Positions 26,218 through 35,606 of a stretch of DNA of 64,000 nucleotides are shown here, one piece after another. A program made the translations under genes and the position numbers. The notes beneath the pieces are model-generated. The model was not told where the DNA came from and did not search any database. It saw only the letters and a list, made by a program, of their open reading frames with translations. The DNA is from Hymenobacter sp. GOD-10R (lineage in GTDB: Bacteria > Bacteroidota > Bacteroidia > Cytophagales > Hymenobacteraceae). The number at the start of each line of letters is the position of its first letter. Position 1 is the stretch's first letter. The stretch is from contig NZ_CP141187.1 of the NCBI RefSeq assembly GCF_035609205.1, positions 93,978 to 157,977 of the forward strand. The letters are read 5' to 3'.

Positions 26218-27101
26218 TGGCGGATGGTCGCGTTCACGTTATCCGCCACGTAGAGTTCGCCCGCTGCCGTAACGGCAATCCCGTTGGGCCAGTAAAAGCG
26301 CGCCGCGGCGCCGACCCCATCCGCGCTGCCGTGTTTGCCTGCCTGGCCGGCCAGCGTTCGCACCGGGCCTACCGCCGGAACCGCCCGAATCACGTGATTG
26401 CCATTGTCGACCACGTACACCGTGCCACTCGCGTCTAAGGCTAGACCCGTGGGATGGAAGAAACGGGCAGCGGCGCGTTCCCCGTCCGTGCTACCTTTCT
26501 GCACGGCCTGCCCGGCCCAGGTGCTCACCCGCCCCTCTGGGGTGAGTTGACGCAGCGTATGGTTCTCGGTATCGGCGACGTAGAGCGTTCCGTCAGGGGC
26601 CACCGCTAGGCCATGGGGCATGTTGAACCGGGCTTCGCTACCCGCTCCATCGGTGCGGCCCTTCTGCCCGGCTAGGCCTGCGATGGTGCTCACCTGCCCC
26701 ACTGGAGTCACGCGGCGGATGGTGTGATTGCCCGCATCGGCTACGTACACTGTACCGTGGGCATCGACAGCTACTCCCACGGGAAAGGTGAAGCAAGCGG
26801 CAGCCCCCGCTCCATCGGCGCTACCCTTCACCCCTGCCCGCCCGGCCACGGTCGTGACCACGCCCGTAGGGCTGATGCAGCGCAGGGTATGATTATCCGT
26901 GTCGGCGACATACACGCTGCCATCCGGGGCCACGGCAATGCCCATGGGCCGGTTGAATTGGGCGTTCGTGCCCGCTCCATCTGCCGCGCCGCGCTGCTTA
27001 GGACGGCCGGCTAGCGTCGTGACCGTTCGCGTGGGTTGGGCCAGGCCCGCTGGGCCAAGCAGCACGAGTACGACGAGCCAAGAAAGGAAGCGCAGGACCA
27101 T
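26040..27101 (-). CDS. NHL repeat (beta-propeller) secreted protein
   Basis: 353-aa protein with a signal peptide (MVLRFLSWLVVLVLLGPAGLAQ) and about six NHL repeats of some 55 residues, each of the type FNRPMGIAVAPDGSVYVADT followed by NHTLRCISPTGVVTTVAG. These fold as a six-blade beta-propeller outside the cytoplasm and bind carbohydrate or protein ligands. No sorting domain is present. The frame opens 15 codons earlier, but ATG 27101 starts the leader. The final 59 or so codons are duplicated in inverse orientation at 46413-46589, a sign of a past rearrangement. Confidence 0.88.
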   Translation of the reverse strand: MVLRFLSWLVVLVLLGPAGLAQPTRTVTTLAGRPKQRGAADGAGTNAQFNRPMGIAVAPDGSVYVADTDNHTLRCISPTGVVTTVAGRAGVKGSADGAGAAACFTFPVGVAVDAHGTVYVADAGNHTIRRVTPVGQVSTIAGLAGQKGRTDGAGSEARFNMPHGLAVAPDGTLYVADTENHTLRQLTPEGRVSTWAGQAVQKGSTDGERAAARFFHPTGLALDASGTVYVVDNGNHVIRAVPAVGPVRTLAGQAGKHGSADGVGAAARFYWPNGIAVTAAGELYVADNVNATIRQITAAGIVTTVAGTAHHWGSQDGPAADAQFEFPFGIAVDMAGLVLYITDTKNHCVRRLQ

Positions 27102-27296
27102 GGGGAGTGAAGTAGCAGTAGAAAGACCGCCAGCGGTGCGAAGCAAGACCGCTCGCCGCGGCCATCCAGGTGCGAAGCTAGCGAAAGGTGTGCTACCCGA
27201 ACAGGGGAAGACTTGGCCAAATCGCGGGCGCGGCGTGGGGTCAGGACACGTCCGAGCCCCTCGACAGGTCCGCTTCTGTTGCGCTGGGAAGACCCA

Positions 27297-28430
27297 CTAC
27301 TCTTCTAGAATGCTGTAGAGTTCGCGGTTGAGATAATAGTGATTGCCTCCCAGCGTCTGCTTCTCCAGCACCCGCAGCGCCACGAGTTGATTCAGATACT
27401 CCCGCGCCGTGTTCTCGGCGTAGGTTCGGTCCTGGGTCAGGTGCTTGACGCGGGTGATGGGTTGGGTGAAGATCTGCTGCACCAGCTGCTCGGGGCGGCG
27501 CAGGTTCTTCTGGGCGGCGACTACTTCCAGGATGGCCTCGCGGGCAGCCAGGATGCGGTTGATCTTCTCAAACGTCAGGTTGGCCGTCACTTCCACTGCC
27601 CGGAGCATATAGAGCAACCACGTCGCCCAGTCGCCGCGTTGCGAGACCCCGGCCAGGGCGCCGTAGTAGGCCTCCTTGTGCTCCAGAATGTAGCGGCTCA
27701 GGTACAGGATTGGGTAGTCCAGTAGCCCTTTCTGCACCAGGTAATGGATGTTGAAAATGCGCCCCGTGCGGCCATTGCCGTCCCGGAAGGGGTGAATAGC
27801 TTCGAACTGAAAGTGGCCGATGGCCATCTTCAGCAAGGGATGCAGCGGGTAGGTCGCATCGTCGTTGACAAAGGCAACCAGGTTATCGAGCTTGGCTTCC
27901 AGGATGCCGGCTCCCCGCGGCGGGGTATAGATGGCTTTGCCGGCGTTGAAGCCACTGCCGCCCTGGCGAATAATGGTGGGCGAGAAAGGCGGACGCAGCC
28001 CTTCCTCCACCTGCTTGATCTCGCGGAAGATGCGGATGAAGTAGTCGCGGGTAAAGCCCGAACCCGCTCGCAGGTAGTCGTAGCCGCTCCATAAGGCCTC
28101 GCGGTAGCGCAGCACCTCCTTGGCGGGCCCTTCCATGCGCTCGGCGGCCGTTTCACTGAAGGCGCGGTAGAGTTCGTCGTCGGTGGTGAAGATGTTCTCG
28201 ATGGCGCTGGAGGCCTTGGCTTCCTGTAGGCTAATGGAGTTGATCAGCAGCCCCTGGTTGGGGATCGCCACGCTGCGCCCGTGTAGTCGCCCGAGGGCTT
28301 CGCGCGCCTGGCCAAGCTGCTCCAGTACATCCGGGGTGCGCCACAGCGCCTGAGCAATGGGCAGGTCTGGCAGTGCGTTCCAGGGCACATCCCGGCTGGG
28401 ATTGATTGCGTACAGCGGTGAAGTTGACAT
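27297..28430 (-). CDS. Fic family protein (AMP transferase type)
   Basis: 377-aa Fic protein. An N-terminal Fic_N domain (LPIAQALWRTPDVLEQLGQA, then NQGLLINSISLQEAKASSAIENI, which contains a likely inhibitory-helix type motif SSAIEN) precedes the core with the complete active-site loop HPFRDGNGRTGR. A winged-helix region at the end (RVKHLTQDRTYAENTAREYL) is typical of self-regulating class II Fic proteins. It adds AMP to proteins and may bind its own promoter. ATG 28430 is preferred to the TTG before it. Four GGCCTTAAA-like half-sites lie just upstream. Confidence 0.9.
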   Translation of the reverse strand: MSTSPLYAINPSRDVPWNALPDLPIAQALWRTPDVLEQLGQAREALGRLHGRSVAIPNQGLLINSISLQEAKASSAIENIFTTDDELYRAFSETAAERMEGPAKEVLRYREALWSGYDYLRAGSGFTRDYFIRIFREIKQVEEGLRPPFSPTIIRQGGSGFNAGKAIYTPPRGAGILEAKLDNLVAFVNDDATYPLHPLLKMAIGHFQFEAIHPFRDGNGRTGRIFNIHYLVQKGLLDYPILYLSRYILEHKEAYYGALAGVSQRGDWATWLLYMLRAVEVTANLTFEKINRILAAREAILEVVAAQKNLRRPEQLVQQIFTQPITRVKHLTQDRTYAENTAREYLNQLVALRVLEKQTLGGNHYYLNRELYSILEE

Positions 28431-28444
28431 CAAAAAATAGCGTA

Positions 28445-28547
28445 TTTAAGGCGAGCTAATGCACCAGGCCTCAAAGATAAGGTCGATTCACTCTATTGGC
28501 CTCAAAATATTATGTTTTTAAGGTTAGGACGCTAAGTTGGCCTTAAA
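28445..28547. promoter_or_regulatory. Cluster of GGCCTYAAA half-sites upstream of fic
   Basis: GGCCTCAAA at 28467 and 28498, GGCCTTAAA at 28539, and an inverted TTTAAGGC at 28445 crowd the 100 bp before the Fic gene. The winged helix of class II Fic proteins is known to act in autoregulation in some cases, so these could be operator half-sites. This is inference from the repeated motif alone. Confidence 0.35.
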
Positions 28548-29206
28548 TCACTCTTGCTAGGGCTGCCATTCGCTTCTCTATAACTAGGAGTCGGGTTGTT
28601 GGAACGCTTATTCCACGCTCGACTGCTGAGGGGTTGATTCATCTGCTGTTGTAGCTGAGCGAGCAACTGCTTAATCGCTTCTTGGAAGCTCGTTCGCTCG
28701 GCCGTCAGCATACTGGCGCCGCGTTCGTTGAGTGGGCGCGTGTTGATCAGGTCATCTTCCACAGGTAGCTGCGTCGGCGAGGGCGGCTGCGCAGTTGGAT
28801 AGCCGACCACGAAATCGGTCACGTCATAGATGTAGCGTCCATCCTGCAGCGACAGTGTCGCAATATAGTGCAGCACCAACCGAATCGTGTAGTGTAGTGG
28901 CGTACTCGCGGCCTGTTGCGGCGGGACATAGCGATACGTGTAAGCGAAAGGCTGCGCCCCGTATACGACGAGCCGCTCGGCGTCCGGCGCGTGCGTGGTA
29001 ACGACCGGCTTATCCAGCGTGCTGATGCCCTTGTCCCACGTCTGTGCGTTGGCTAGTAAGTCCACTTGGCGACGACCCGGTACGGGCACCAGGCCCGTGT
29101 AGCGAATACGGTGCGTGATGGAATCAATCGGGAAAGTGGTCCGTCCCTGGCCCCAGCTCAGGCTGGTCCAAGAATAGAGCAGGCAAAAGACGAACAGGTG
29201 TTTCAT
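28532..29206 (-). CDS. DUF4468 domain protein
   Basis: 224-aa protein with a signal peptide (MKHLFVFCLLYSWTSLSWGQ). A DUF4468 domain begins FPIDSITHRIRYTGLVPVPG and includes LLANAQTWDKGIST. The domain is common in Bacteroidota and has a TBP-like fold. The C-terminal 60 residues are rich in Gln, Asn and Ser and look disordered. Function unknown; export to the periplasm is predicted. Its end lies close to the Fic gene start on the same strand. Confidence 0.75.
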   Translation of the reverse strand: MKHLFVFCLLYSWTSLSWGQGRTTFPIDSITHRIRYTGLVPVPGRRQVDLLANAQTWDKGISTLDKPVVTTHAPDAERLVVYGAQPFAYTYRYVPPQQAASTPLHYTIRLVLHYIATLSLQDGRYIYDVTDFVVGYPTAQPPSPTQLPVEDDLINTRPLNERGASMLTAERTSFQEAIKQLLAQLQQQMNQPLSSRAWNKRSNNPTPSYREANGSPSKSDLRPT

Positions 29207-29417
29207 CGGGAACGGCAGTTGACTGAGTAGGGGACATGAAGGCAGCAACGGCCGCTTCTCCCTACTTAGTTTAAGTGCGCAAAAAACGATGCCAAAATCA
29301 GGTTCAAAAAACGACCTTTCCAGGCTGCATTAGCACATGTTGAAACTGCGCAGAAACCGGCCGGTTTTCCAGCAGGTGTTTGTAGCTTTGGATATGATCA
29401 ACTAAAAAATAAAGGAT

Positions 29418-30129
29418 ATGCCTCTTAAACCAGCCAAACTATCCGACGAGGACGATCAAAAATTCTCGGGGTTACTGCGGGCAGCTTATGACGATTACAA
29501 AGCAGCTAGATTATTATTCAATAATGATCTATTACATCCAGCATGTATTATGGCAAATACATGCATTGAGAAGGAGTTAAAAGCTCGCTTGATGCTACTT
29601 GGGATAAAATCGAAGTTCAGTCATAACTCAGAAAAGCTGTTAGATAAGTTGCAGGAATCAGACCCAACAATGGCCTTAAAAATTGATAAGGGATTTCTCA
29701 AATTATTTAACTAGGATCTACGAATCTAGATACCATGACGGGCTGCCATTAGGCTATAACTATATTATACGCAAGTATAAAACCTTAGCTGAGCTAGACT
29801 ATACATACCTACTGTTAGAGCAGGAGAGAGACGCTGCACAGTATGGGTACTACGCAGCAACTCGTGTTGGAGAAATAAGGAAGGAACGTTACTCTTCTTT
29901 TCTAAATGACATAGAGAAAAAAGACACTACACTCTTTGAAAACAATCATCTGTTACATCAGATGTCAAAAGAGAATTTTCTCAATCGAGAAGAGTTAGCT
30001 TCTGCATTCAGAATTTTTAAAGCAGAAGAGCGAAAAAATCATAGTGCGATATATGTAACAATGAGGATGGAAGCGGGCTCTTCAATAAACGCAGGTTGGA
30101 ATGAAGAAGTACTTAAATCCAACTCTTAA
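29418..30129 (+). pseudogene. HEPN-domain-like gene with a frameshift
   Basis: Two adjacent frames make one protein of about 230 residues. The first (29418-29714) has a HEPN-like helical bundle with LLRAAYDDYKAARLLFNNDL and MANTCIEKELKARLMLLGI. The second (to 30129) continues with RIYESRYHDGLPLGYNYIIR and LAELDYTYLLLEQERDAAQ. The join near 29700-29720 needs a one-base shift, and no start for the second part is convincing. The gene is AT-rich and its stop abuts the ATG of the serine recombinase. HEPN domains often serve as RNA-binding or RNase toxin parts; no R-x4-6-H motif is clear here. Confidence 0.5.
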
Positions 30130-30711
30130 ATGAAGGCAGCCATCTACGCCCGCGTGAGCACCCGCGACAAAGGCCAGGACAACGAGAATCAGCTGCGTGA
30201 GCTACGGGCCTTCGCCGAGCGGCTCGGCTACTCTGTCTGTAAAGAGTACACCGACCAAGACAGTGGCAGCAAAGCCGACCGGCCGCAGTTCAAGCAGATG
30301 TTTCTGGATGCCCACCAGCGCCGCTTCGACGTGGTGCTGTTTTGGGCCCTCGACCGTTTCAGCCGAGAAGGCGTAGCCGAAACCCTAGGTTACCTGCAAA
30401 ACCTGTCTGTCTCGGGGGTGCAGTTCAAGAGCTTTACGGAGCAGTACCTGGATAGCACGGGTATTTTCAAAGATGCCGTCATCGGTATTCTAGCGGCCAT
30501 TGCCAAGCAGGAACGGGTGCGCCTCAGCGAACGAACGAAAGCCGGCCTGGTGAAAGCTAGGTTAAAGGGCTCGAAAATCGGCCGGCCAACTGTGGATGCG
30601 TCACTGGTGGCACGGGTGAAGCGGTTGAAGGAAGCTGGCACCTCTGATCGGGCCATTGGTAAGGCCCTCGGTATATCGGCTGCCAGCGTGAAGAAGTACT
30701 CAGCTACCTAG
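30130..30711 (+). CDS. Serine recombinase (resolvase/invertase family)
   Basis: 193-aa resolvase. The N-terminal catalytic domain starts MKAAIYARVSTRDKGQDNEN with the active Ser in RVST; conserved arginines appear in FWALDRFSREG and ERVRLSERTKAGL. The C-terminus holds a helix-turn-helix (EAGTSDRAIGKALGISAASV). It probably resolves plasmid dimers or inverts a segment. It starts on the base after the HEPN-like stop codon. Its GC-rich coding contrasts with the AT-rich HEPN gene, so the two were not acquired together. A res site was not identified. Confidence 0.9.
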   Translation: MKAAIYARVSTRDKGQDNENQLRELRAFAERLGYSVCKEYTDQDSGSKADRPQFKQMFLDAHQRRFDVVLFWALDRFSREGVAETLGYLQNLSVSGVQFKSFTEQYLDSTGIFKDAVIGILAAIAKQERVRLSERTKAGLVKARLKGSKIGRPTVDASLVARVKRLKEAGTSDRAIGKALGISAASVKKYSAT

Positions 30712-30762
30712 TTTTCAACTACTAGTTCTCGATTGGCGGGGCCTAGTTTATATATTGAATGT

Positions 30763-31026
30763 ATGCTTGCCGGCATTGTAATCTTATTAGGCATCCTAGT
30801 AGGGCCTTTCTTTATTGGGTATTGGATACTGAAGTACCTAGGCCTTATCCAATCCGCGCTTCTGCTGCATGGGATTAAGTGGTTTTGCTATGGCTGGCTA
30901 ATGTGTGTCATTGTTGGTCTAACCGGCACTTTTCAAAAAATGGATGGGTATTATGTACTCTCCGGTATGGCTTTATTCTCCCTCTTCGTGGGTGTGTTAG
31001 CCGTTCTGATTGTAGAGCGGCACTAA
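30763..31026 (+). CDS. Small membrane protein, 87 aa
   Basis: Three hydrophobic stretches fill almost the whole sequence (GIVILLGILVGPFFIGYWIL, FCYGWLMCVIVGLTG and MALFSLFVGVLAVLIVE). ATG 30763 was chosen over a TTG ten codons upstream. No family was recognised. It lies between the serine recombinase and an integrase pseudogene, a setting of mobile-element cargo. Confidence 0.45.
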   Translation: MLAGIVILLGILVGPFFIGYWILKYLGLIQSALLLHGIKWFCYGWLMCVIVGLTGTFQKMDGYYVLSGMALFSLFVGVLAVLIVERH

Positions 31027-31078
31027 CTAGCAAATAGGTAAGGCCCCAACGGTGTATGTAGTTGAGACCTTACTTAAT

Positions 31079-32365
31079 CTACTTGTTTATGCCCATTGGC
31101 TCGTATATGGCAGCAGCGGCTTCGTCCAGTTCGGCTGTACTCAAACTTTCCAGCTACGCTTCGGTCTGCTCGATGCTGCGGTGACCCAGCATGGCTTGCG
31201 CCGTGTACTTGTTCACCTTGCCAGCATGACCAGCCAGCGTGTGTCGGGCCGTGTGGCTGTGCAGCCGCACAGTTAGCCCGAGGTACCGGGCAACGACCAC
31301 TAGGCGCCCATTGATGCGTGCGGTGGCATTGCGCCGGGCAATCCATCAGGCTGCTTTGTCCAGGCTGAAGTAGTCCTCCGGCAGCACCGGAAAAACTAGT
31401 TCACTACCTCCTTTTAGGTAGGGCTCCAGCACTCTCTGTAGCGGCTCGGTTAGCGCCACGTCCTTATACTTACCGCGTTTCACGGCCTTAAACTTCACCC
31501 GGCCCCCTTGCCAGTCCACGTCGCGCCAGCGTAGCTCCAACACGTTGCTGATGCGGCAACCGTGCAGGTAATACTGGCACATATAGACGGCACGGGCTAG
31601 TTGCTGTTTAGGGGCTTTGAGGGGCAAGTCCCGTAAGAGCTCTAATTGTTCTCGTGTGAGGTGTGTGCGTGATTTGACCTGGTCCGCCGCGTTCTTTGGC
31701 GCCAGATCGTTGAAGGGGTTGGGTAGTAAGGTCGGGGCCGCTTTGCGGAGCATCGCTCGCAGTGCGTTCAACCACGTGGCCGCACTGGTCGGAGCATAGT
31801 GCTCGGCCAGCCAGCCGGCGAAGCTGCGGGTCTTGGCGTCGGTGAGGTCCGATAAGCGGATGGGCTTGTCGGTGCACCAACGCGTCCACACGGCAATGGC
31901 CGAACCATGGCCACGGTACGTCACCTCGTTGCCGGCGGCGTAGTGCTGCTCGCGGATGGTGCTGAGCAGCTCACTCACGAGCGGATCCGAGTCCGGCGTT
32001 GGCTTATTCGGCAGCATGGCCTTGCGAACCTGCTGAGCCGTGATGACTTGGTCAGGCTCGGCCTTAGCCAGCAGCTGGTCGAGTGTGGTGCGGGCGCGTG
32101 CCCGAAGCGACTCTAAGGATGAATTGGTATCGATACTCGCCTGGCTGGTACCACGGCGCTTACCGGCTTTCGGATTCCACTCACTAGGCAGTAAGCGGAT
32201 TTTGGTGGAGTACTCGCTGCGCTGGCCATGGATGGTGATGCGCAGGGAGATCGGCGCTTTGCCGGCTGCGTTGGCTTTGTGCTTCTTTTGCCAAAACAAC
32301 AGCTCCATTGCCCGCTTGGTGCGAGGAATCGTACTCGTGTACTCCGTGGGCTTCTTCATCGGCAC
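31079..32365 (-). pseudogene. Tyrosine recombinase/integrase with two in-frame stops, one at the catalytic Tyr
   Basis: The intact frame would give about 428 residues: an arm-binding region (LFWQKKHKANAAGKAPISLR), a SAM-like core and a catalytic domain with HGCRISNVLELRW (Arg), HSHTARHTLAGHAG (His-x-x-Arg) and GHRSIEQTEA. The reading frame is broken by TGA at 31346-31348 and by TAG at 31154-31156. The TAG stands exactly where the nucleophilic Tyr of the TExYL motif belongs, and LESLSTAELDEAAAA follows it in frame. No active enzyme can be made without readthrough with tyrosine. Confidence 0.85.
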
Positions 32366-32424
32366 CTACACGCATACACAAGGCATCATGGACCACGGCT
32401 GGCTGGCTTGGCCCGTCGGCCCGT

Positions 32425-32713
32425 CCCCCTATCCATTGGTCTGTACTGGGATGTGCTCACCTTCCTGGATCCGTTGACGGTGCTCTTGTTATGGCGACGT
32501 CCCCGGCTGGGCCTGGGGTTAGCGCTCGCTATTATGGTCTCGGACATGAGCGTGAATACAGCGGTGTACCGGGCCGGCTACTTGGGGCCGCCTGTCCCGC
32601 ACCTGGTTCCCGTGTCGCTGTTCGACCAAGCCTTATTCAGGTTGTTCGTGTTGGTCACCGCCCCGCTGGTCTGGCACTTGCTCCCGCCGACAAGCAGCAG
32701 ACCCGCCGAGTAG
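32425..32713 (+). pseudogene. 3' fragment of a membrane protein gene
   Basis: The last 90 codons of this frame look like true membrane protein sequence (LYWDVLTFLDPLTVLLLWRR, LGLALAIMVSDMSVNT and LFRLFVLVTAPLVWHLLPP). Upstream the frame runs antisense into the start of the integrase pseudogene and is not convincing. The 5' part of the gene has therefore been lost, probably at integration or deletion. Family not recognised. Confidence 0.45.
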
Positions 32714-32765
32714 CACCTGCTGATGACGATACTTGTCAGGATTGGCGTATCGCTAGCAACCTAGC

Positions 32766-33174
32766 ATAAGTATAGTTGATCAAGCTTCAAGAGTTAACGC
32801 AAGCCATAAGGTTAAGCTTGTATCATTTCACAAACGCCCTCTTAAAAACGATACATCGGTTGATAGGTCAAGCTAAGAACTGTTACAGCCGAGCTTATGT
32901 CATTTCACAAACTCATGTTCTTGAGAGAATACATTAGCTGTGCGCAAGCCAGAACTCAACCTAGAGACTCATCTCGAAGTTACACTACAGCATACATTAA
33001 GTAACTTGCTAATATACAGTTGCTTTATACAAAGTATCATGGTACTTTGAACTCCCATTAAGGGGAACAAAGGATTAAACGATGAACACTAGTATCTGTA
33101 CATCGAAGATTGACTGATTAGCAAATAGATTGATTTAATACCTGCATAAAGTTTAATAGGTAATACTGAATAGT
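32766..33174. other. AT-rich intergenic region with imperfect direct repeats
   Basis: About 410 bp with no open frame. Two copies of TCATTTCACAAAC lie 77 bp apart (32823 and 32900), with related sequence around them (AGCTTGTA/AGCTTATG before; ATACAT/ATACATT after). They are upstream of the glycosyltransferase gene and may be regulatory or recombination repeats. Confidence 0.4.
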
Positions 33175-35577
33175 ATGAGCACTATTGTAATCATTGCTGC
33201 GGCATGGGGACCAGCCGAAGGTGGAATAAATGCCTTTAATGAAGATTTTACTAGAGCGTTAGGCCGTGCTCTCAAAAATCATGATATTAAAGTAGTCTGC
33301 GTAGTGGCAAAGTCGATTGCTACGCACCCGCAAGTAGAAGAAGATAATATCGAATTGGTCATCTTGGAAGGGGTGAAAGTAGATGAACCTCTGCCGGCCA
33401 ATTTAGCAGAAAATGTCAAAGCGAAATTGGAGGAGGTAGGACTAGCGCATGATGTAGATTGGTGGATTGGACATGACATTCGTACTGGGCACCTAGCAGC
33501 ACGGCTTAAGGATATAACTCATAGAGGGCAGCTCGTTCTTATACATCATATGAGTTATGATCTATATCAAGCGTATAGAGATGGTAAAGGAGTACGCGCG
33601 TAGGAGAAAGTAAAGGAGCAAAGAAAGCTATTCAAGCGTGCTGATTATGCCTTCGGCGTAGGTCCATTACTGCGAAATGCGCTGAATGATATTTTAAGTG
33701 AAACAAGAATAAAAATATTTGAGATTATTCCAGGGCTCGCAGATATACAACCTAGACAACCCCTTATCACAAAATTTGCTGCTGTTACTTATGGTCGCTT
33801 AAGCCTAGAGTCTAGGAGCGATCGTATAAAGCAGGTGATATTAGGAATTGACGCGTTTGCTAATGCAGTACGCACAGCGCACAAATCTAATGACCTCAGT
33901 GCTTTGTTGAATCATCCAAACCTTTATGCAATAGGCCTTGCCTTAGAAGATGAACAAGAAGAAATAAAGCTGCATAAAAGGGTGCGGGAAAAAGCTGGAA
34001 GAGCAATAAATCTTACAGCTCTCCCTTATTTAGAAAATCGTGAGGAACTGTTTGACAACCTCCGGGAGTGTTCAGTTGCCATGATGTTATCTTGGCATGA
34101 GGGCTTTGGATTGGTAGGTTGGGAGGCAATTGCTGCCGAAGTACCCTTAATTATTGCTAAGGATAGTGGCCTATACCAGCTTATACGGGAGAGCTGTGGC
34201 ACTAAAGGACTAGCATTAGTAAAAGCAATCGATACCTGTGGTAATGTGGGTGGTGAGGGAGTAGAAAACTATACTAATGAAGACTTGCAAAGTGTTACTG
34301 ACGCGCTTTTACAAGTAGCAAGAGACGTAACCGGAGCGAAGCGAGACGCAAGGGAATTAAAAAAAATGCTTTACAATCTTGACGAAGGTCGTTGTGGCTT
34401 TACGTGGAAAATGACAGCAAAAAGGTTTGCTGAAAACTTAGGTTTAATAGAAATCGATTATCCCGCCGATGTAGAAGATAGTATCTTTATAAATAAGGAT
34501 ACTGCTCGCTATGCGTCAAGTGATGTGAAGAAGACTTTGATAGAATGCAGTTCATTGTCTTCACTTGCTATTGATGATAGTATCCAGTTGATTCCATTAA
34601 AATTAAATGGACAATCAGAAAACAACTCTGATAGCTTAGCAGTGCAGTATAGATTTCAAGATGGATTAGAGCTTCATACAGCAAATCTATACCCATCCAT
34701 TGAGGATCTTTTATTATCACTTGAAAATTTTTCTCTCAACGTAAAGAACTATTTACGAAATCAGCTTACTACTGAAAATAATTTAGATAGAAAATCGGAG
34801 TGGAAGCTGGGGTTACAGTTAATACGTCCTCATGTGGATATGCATATGGAGGCAGAGCCAACCATTGTTGTTAACCCTTTAGCATATCGGGCAACTGATT
34901 TGTTTAATCGCCATATTGTTATTGGCAAAGTAGCTGTCTATGGTAAAGGAGAAGATCCTGCACCTCGTCTGACAAGATTGTATAAAGAAAGTATTAAATC
35001 AATTATAGCAGATTCTGAGTTGTATAACTTCCCTTGCCCTAGCCAACTATTCATTGAACTTGCTATTCTGACAAAAGACCAAAAAGTAATGCTTGTTAAG
35101 AAGAAGGCAGGTAAAGGAGTAGGTGTAGTTGCAAACTTGAATAAAGGCTGGACATGCGGACCGGAGTTTGGCTTAACCCTTTTTGATCATTTACAAGACC
35201 CACAAGTCGTTGATACCTCTATCTTGTTGCACAAAGCGGTGGCTGCTTCTATGGAGAAAGAATTTGGTGTGAAAAGCGAAAACATAATACAATGGCACAT
35301 AGCAGGGCTTTGCTTGCAACATGTGCACCTTAATACAGCACTTTACGGCTATTGTGAAATCAATCTATCTGGTCAGGAACTTATTAAGACATTCAGGGAA
35401 AAGAGTAGTCAACAATTTGAAATGGCACTATCGGGACCTACACCTTACCCTGAACTCATCAAAATAAGTGATATACGAAGTCTACTATCTGAGCAACCGC
35501 GGCATGATGGTGGATGGTGGCATCCTACAGCACAGATTCGTCTTTATTCATTGCTAAAACGAGACAACGAGCAATAA
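33175..35577 (+). pseudogene. Glycosyltransferase (GT-B)/Nudix-like fusion gene interrupted by TAG
   Basis: A single frame of 800 codons broken by one TAG at 33601-33603; homologous-looking sequence (LFKRADYAFGVGPLLRNALN) resumes directly after it. The N-terminal half is GT-B like: IIAAAWGPAEGGINAFNEDF, and the donor-site block SWHEGFGLVGWEAIAAEVPL. The last 200 residues resemble a Nudix domain, with a worn Nudix helix in HKAVAASMEKEFGV where Arg is replaced, so hydrolysis is doubtful. Annotators may call 33175-33603 and 33835-35577 separately. The base composition is AT-rich. Such fusions are not part of a known biosynthetic locus here; a defence or signalling role is inferred only from the setting. 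Confidence 0.65.
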
Positions 35578-35606
35578 TTTATTTTATTAGTCTTAATAAA
35601 TTCACG

